Below are positions 62,350 to 64,000 of a stretch of DNA of 64,000 bases, in pieces (position 1 is the first letter of the stretch; every line of letters begins with the position of its first letter). The translations under genes were made by a program, and so were the position numbers. Origin of the DNA: Choristoneura fumiferana (lineage: Eukaryota; Arthropoda; Insecta; Lepidoptera; Tortricidae). The DNA lies in the NCBI RefSeq assembly GCF_025370935.1, contig NC_133495.1:4830533-4894532 (forward strand), read 5' to 3'. The notes below the pieces were generated by a model that searched no databases, was not told where the DNA came from, and saw nothing but the letters and a program-made list of their open reading frames with translations.

Positions 62350-64000
62350 TTTGTCAACCAGCAAAAAAATCCTTCATAAGATTTACTGTGTTGTCAAACT
62401 AACCCGACCATCTGCTGGAATATTGAGGATTTATTTTAAGACACATCATTATACAAAAAGATAAGAAACATTAAACAATGACGAAGGTTTCTTGACAGGC
62501 GCTATAACGCTAGATGGCGTTAGTATCCGAGGTCTGTTTGATGTAACAATCCTACTTAATAGGGCATATAAGGCAAAGCTTTGCGCAGGGGGCGACATTA
62601 GCACATACCATATACATGTCGCCATGACGGGTGACATGAATGACCATGACCAAAGAGTATTAGTACCTATAGAGAAAAACCATGATATATTTAATATGTT
62701 ATGATCAAACGATAGAGCTATATTTCCAAAAATTTAAAAATTATATGATATAATGGCATCTTACGGACATTTAAAAGTGGTTGATCTAAAAAAACTGCTT
62801 TGAGAATGTGGTGCGAGTTTAAATTTTAATCCTTTCAGAGTTTTGAAGAACTTGTCAAAAACTGTTTACGTTATGTGCTAGTGCTGCATTCTGGCGGCAG
62901 AACTGGGCAGTAATATTCCCTACTAGCTGTTCTTCGCGTTGTATTTTTTCTGTATTTTCTTCCATTTTCCAGGCAGTGTTAGCGTTGGTTCCCGATTTTG
63001 CGGACATTTTACGATTCCTATTAGCTTAATTATTTATTCAACCAATCAAACGTGACGCAAATGTCAGAGTTCTCAAATGAACCTCACGGTACTAGCATGT
63101 CACAGAAACCTTTTTCTTTTCTAAATTTACACCTACTTAATGATTTAAGTGTGATAAATGCAATAATACTCCACTCATTAGCAAATTTTCGATATTTAAT
63201 TCAACAGCTTCCAACTTTTTAGTTCTATTAACGTCATAGTGAATTATGACAGTTTGTTGACCCCATAATCCATCTAAATAACTAGCTAAATGATTAATCC
63301 AAGTTTAATCGATGAATGGCATTGGGAAAAGCCCAGTTTCAAGGTTCCATGTTTACGGCTCGTGTATTCAAATTTAGTCCTTGAAAGAAAATAAATGGAG
63401 TTTAAAATTCAGTTGATTAGCAACATTCAACGTAATTATATTTAGTAAAATCTTGAACCTGGTATAGTAAGAGTTAATTTCGCTGTCTGTCTATCTGCTG
63501 CTTAGCCTAGCTGAGAAACTCTTTAGTGCTTGAAAGTTGTGACCTGAGATAGATGTAGTTGGGTTGGGTTTATAATAATCATGCAGATAAAGTAGAAGGA
63601 TATTTATTGAAAAAAAAAGAAAAACAATTTGAGTACCTCCCTCCCCAGTCGTCCATAATAGATTTTTCCCGACTGCACGCCCTCATCTCCTTATCTTAAA
63701 ACTTAAAGCAAGTAAACAAAAGCAAAGACATAGTATCTCTGGCCCTCAAGGCGACTCAACCTGAAAAAAAAGAAGTTACTTGGCGTTTTGTTCTTCACTG
63801 ACACTTTAGTTGTCTGTGCGTTGTTTTCTAAATTTAAACTTATCACATTCAAAACAGCTAATAAAAGTAGAAAAGTGAGGTTAGTTTAGGATGCGGCACA
63901 CGGGCGATTTTCACAATCGCTCGAATATAATACGTAGCCTTGGTCGCTGCGAGCTGAATCGTAATAAGCTTTCTTTTTCGTCCGTTTGAAAGTGCCTTAA
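62350..64000. other. Mostly unique AT-rich sequence to window end
   Basis: Contains only a short reverse scrap of the AGCTGTTGCCCGCGG family at about 62923-62965. The open frames 62449-62704 on both strands overlap each other and lack recognisable motifs. No gene called. Confidence 0.35.

Overview
This is an AT-rich nuclear segment from an insect, almost certainly a moth or butterfly (Lepidoptera). The reasons are the dense mix of repeat types known from lepidopteran genomes: tRNA-headed SINEs, the repeat whose 3' end reads CGCATTTATAATATTAG, palindromic MITEs, CR1-like LINEs with a PHD-finger ORF1, RTE LINEs and a Penelope-like element. I see no bacterial operons, no CRISPR and no complete host gene. 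Nearly all recognisable coding sequence is transposon-derived. I identified families by eye and ran no searches.

Layout. 1-27,800: intergenic or intronic DNA filled with short repeats, many nested. Highlights are a consensus recursive-splice-like site (6143-6164), a possible host terminal exon (13500-13577) and a Penelope-like insertion with inverted arms (14269-15014). 27,829-42,069 and 42,217-48,980: two nearly identical copies of one segment, separated only by a 147-base run of N. Copy A carries two LINE insertions that copy B lacks: a 5'-truncated CR1-group element at 28026-29759, and a full-length CR1-like LINE at 30544-36130 with two open ORFs. Copy B carries a 178-bp SINE and a 140-bp insertion that A lacks. 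This looks like two haplotypes placed in tandem by the assembler, although a real tandem duplication is possible. A minus-strand membrane-protein-like exon occurs in both copies but is cut short by a deletion in A. 49,000-55,000: a TIR element with a LINE tail inside it, a non-autonomous hAT element with a nested retroposon, and a frameshifted RTE LINE (51653-54655). 55,000-64,000: more MITEs and SINEs, a second recursive-splice-like site (60145-60171) and AT-rich DNA.

How it fits together. The two CAG|GTAAGT ratchet-type sites and the candidate terminal exon all lie on the plus strand. The simplest host-gene reading is that the window sits inside or beside a very long plus-strand intron that has collected transposons. 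The full-length LINE supplies its own RNA-binding protein (ORF1) and endonuclease/reverse transcriptase (ORF2). The SINEs, MITEs and foldback elements encode nothing and would depend on enzymes supplied in trans.
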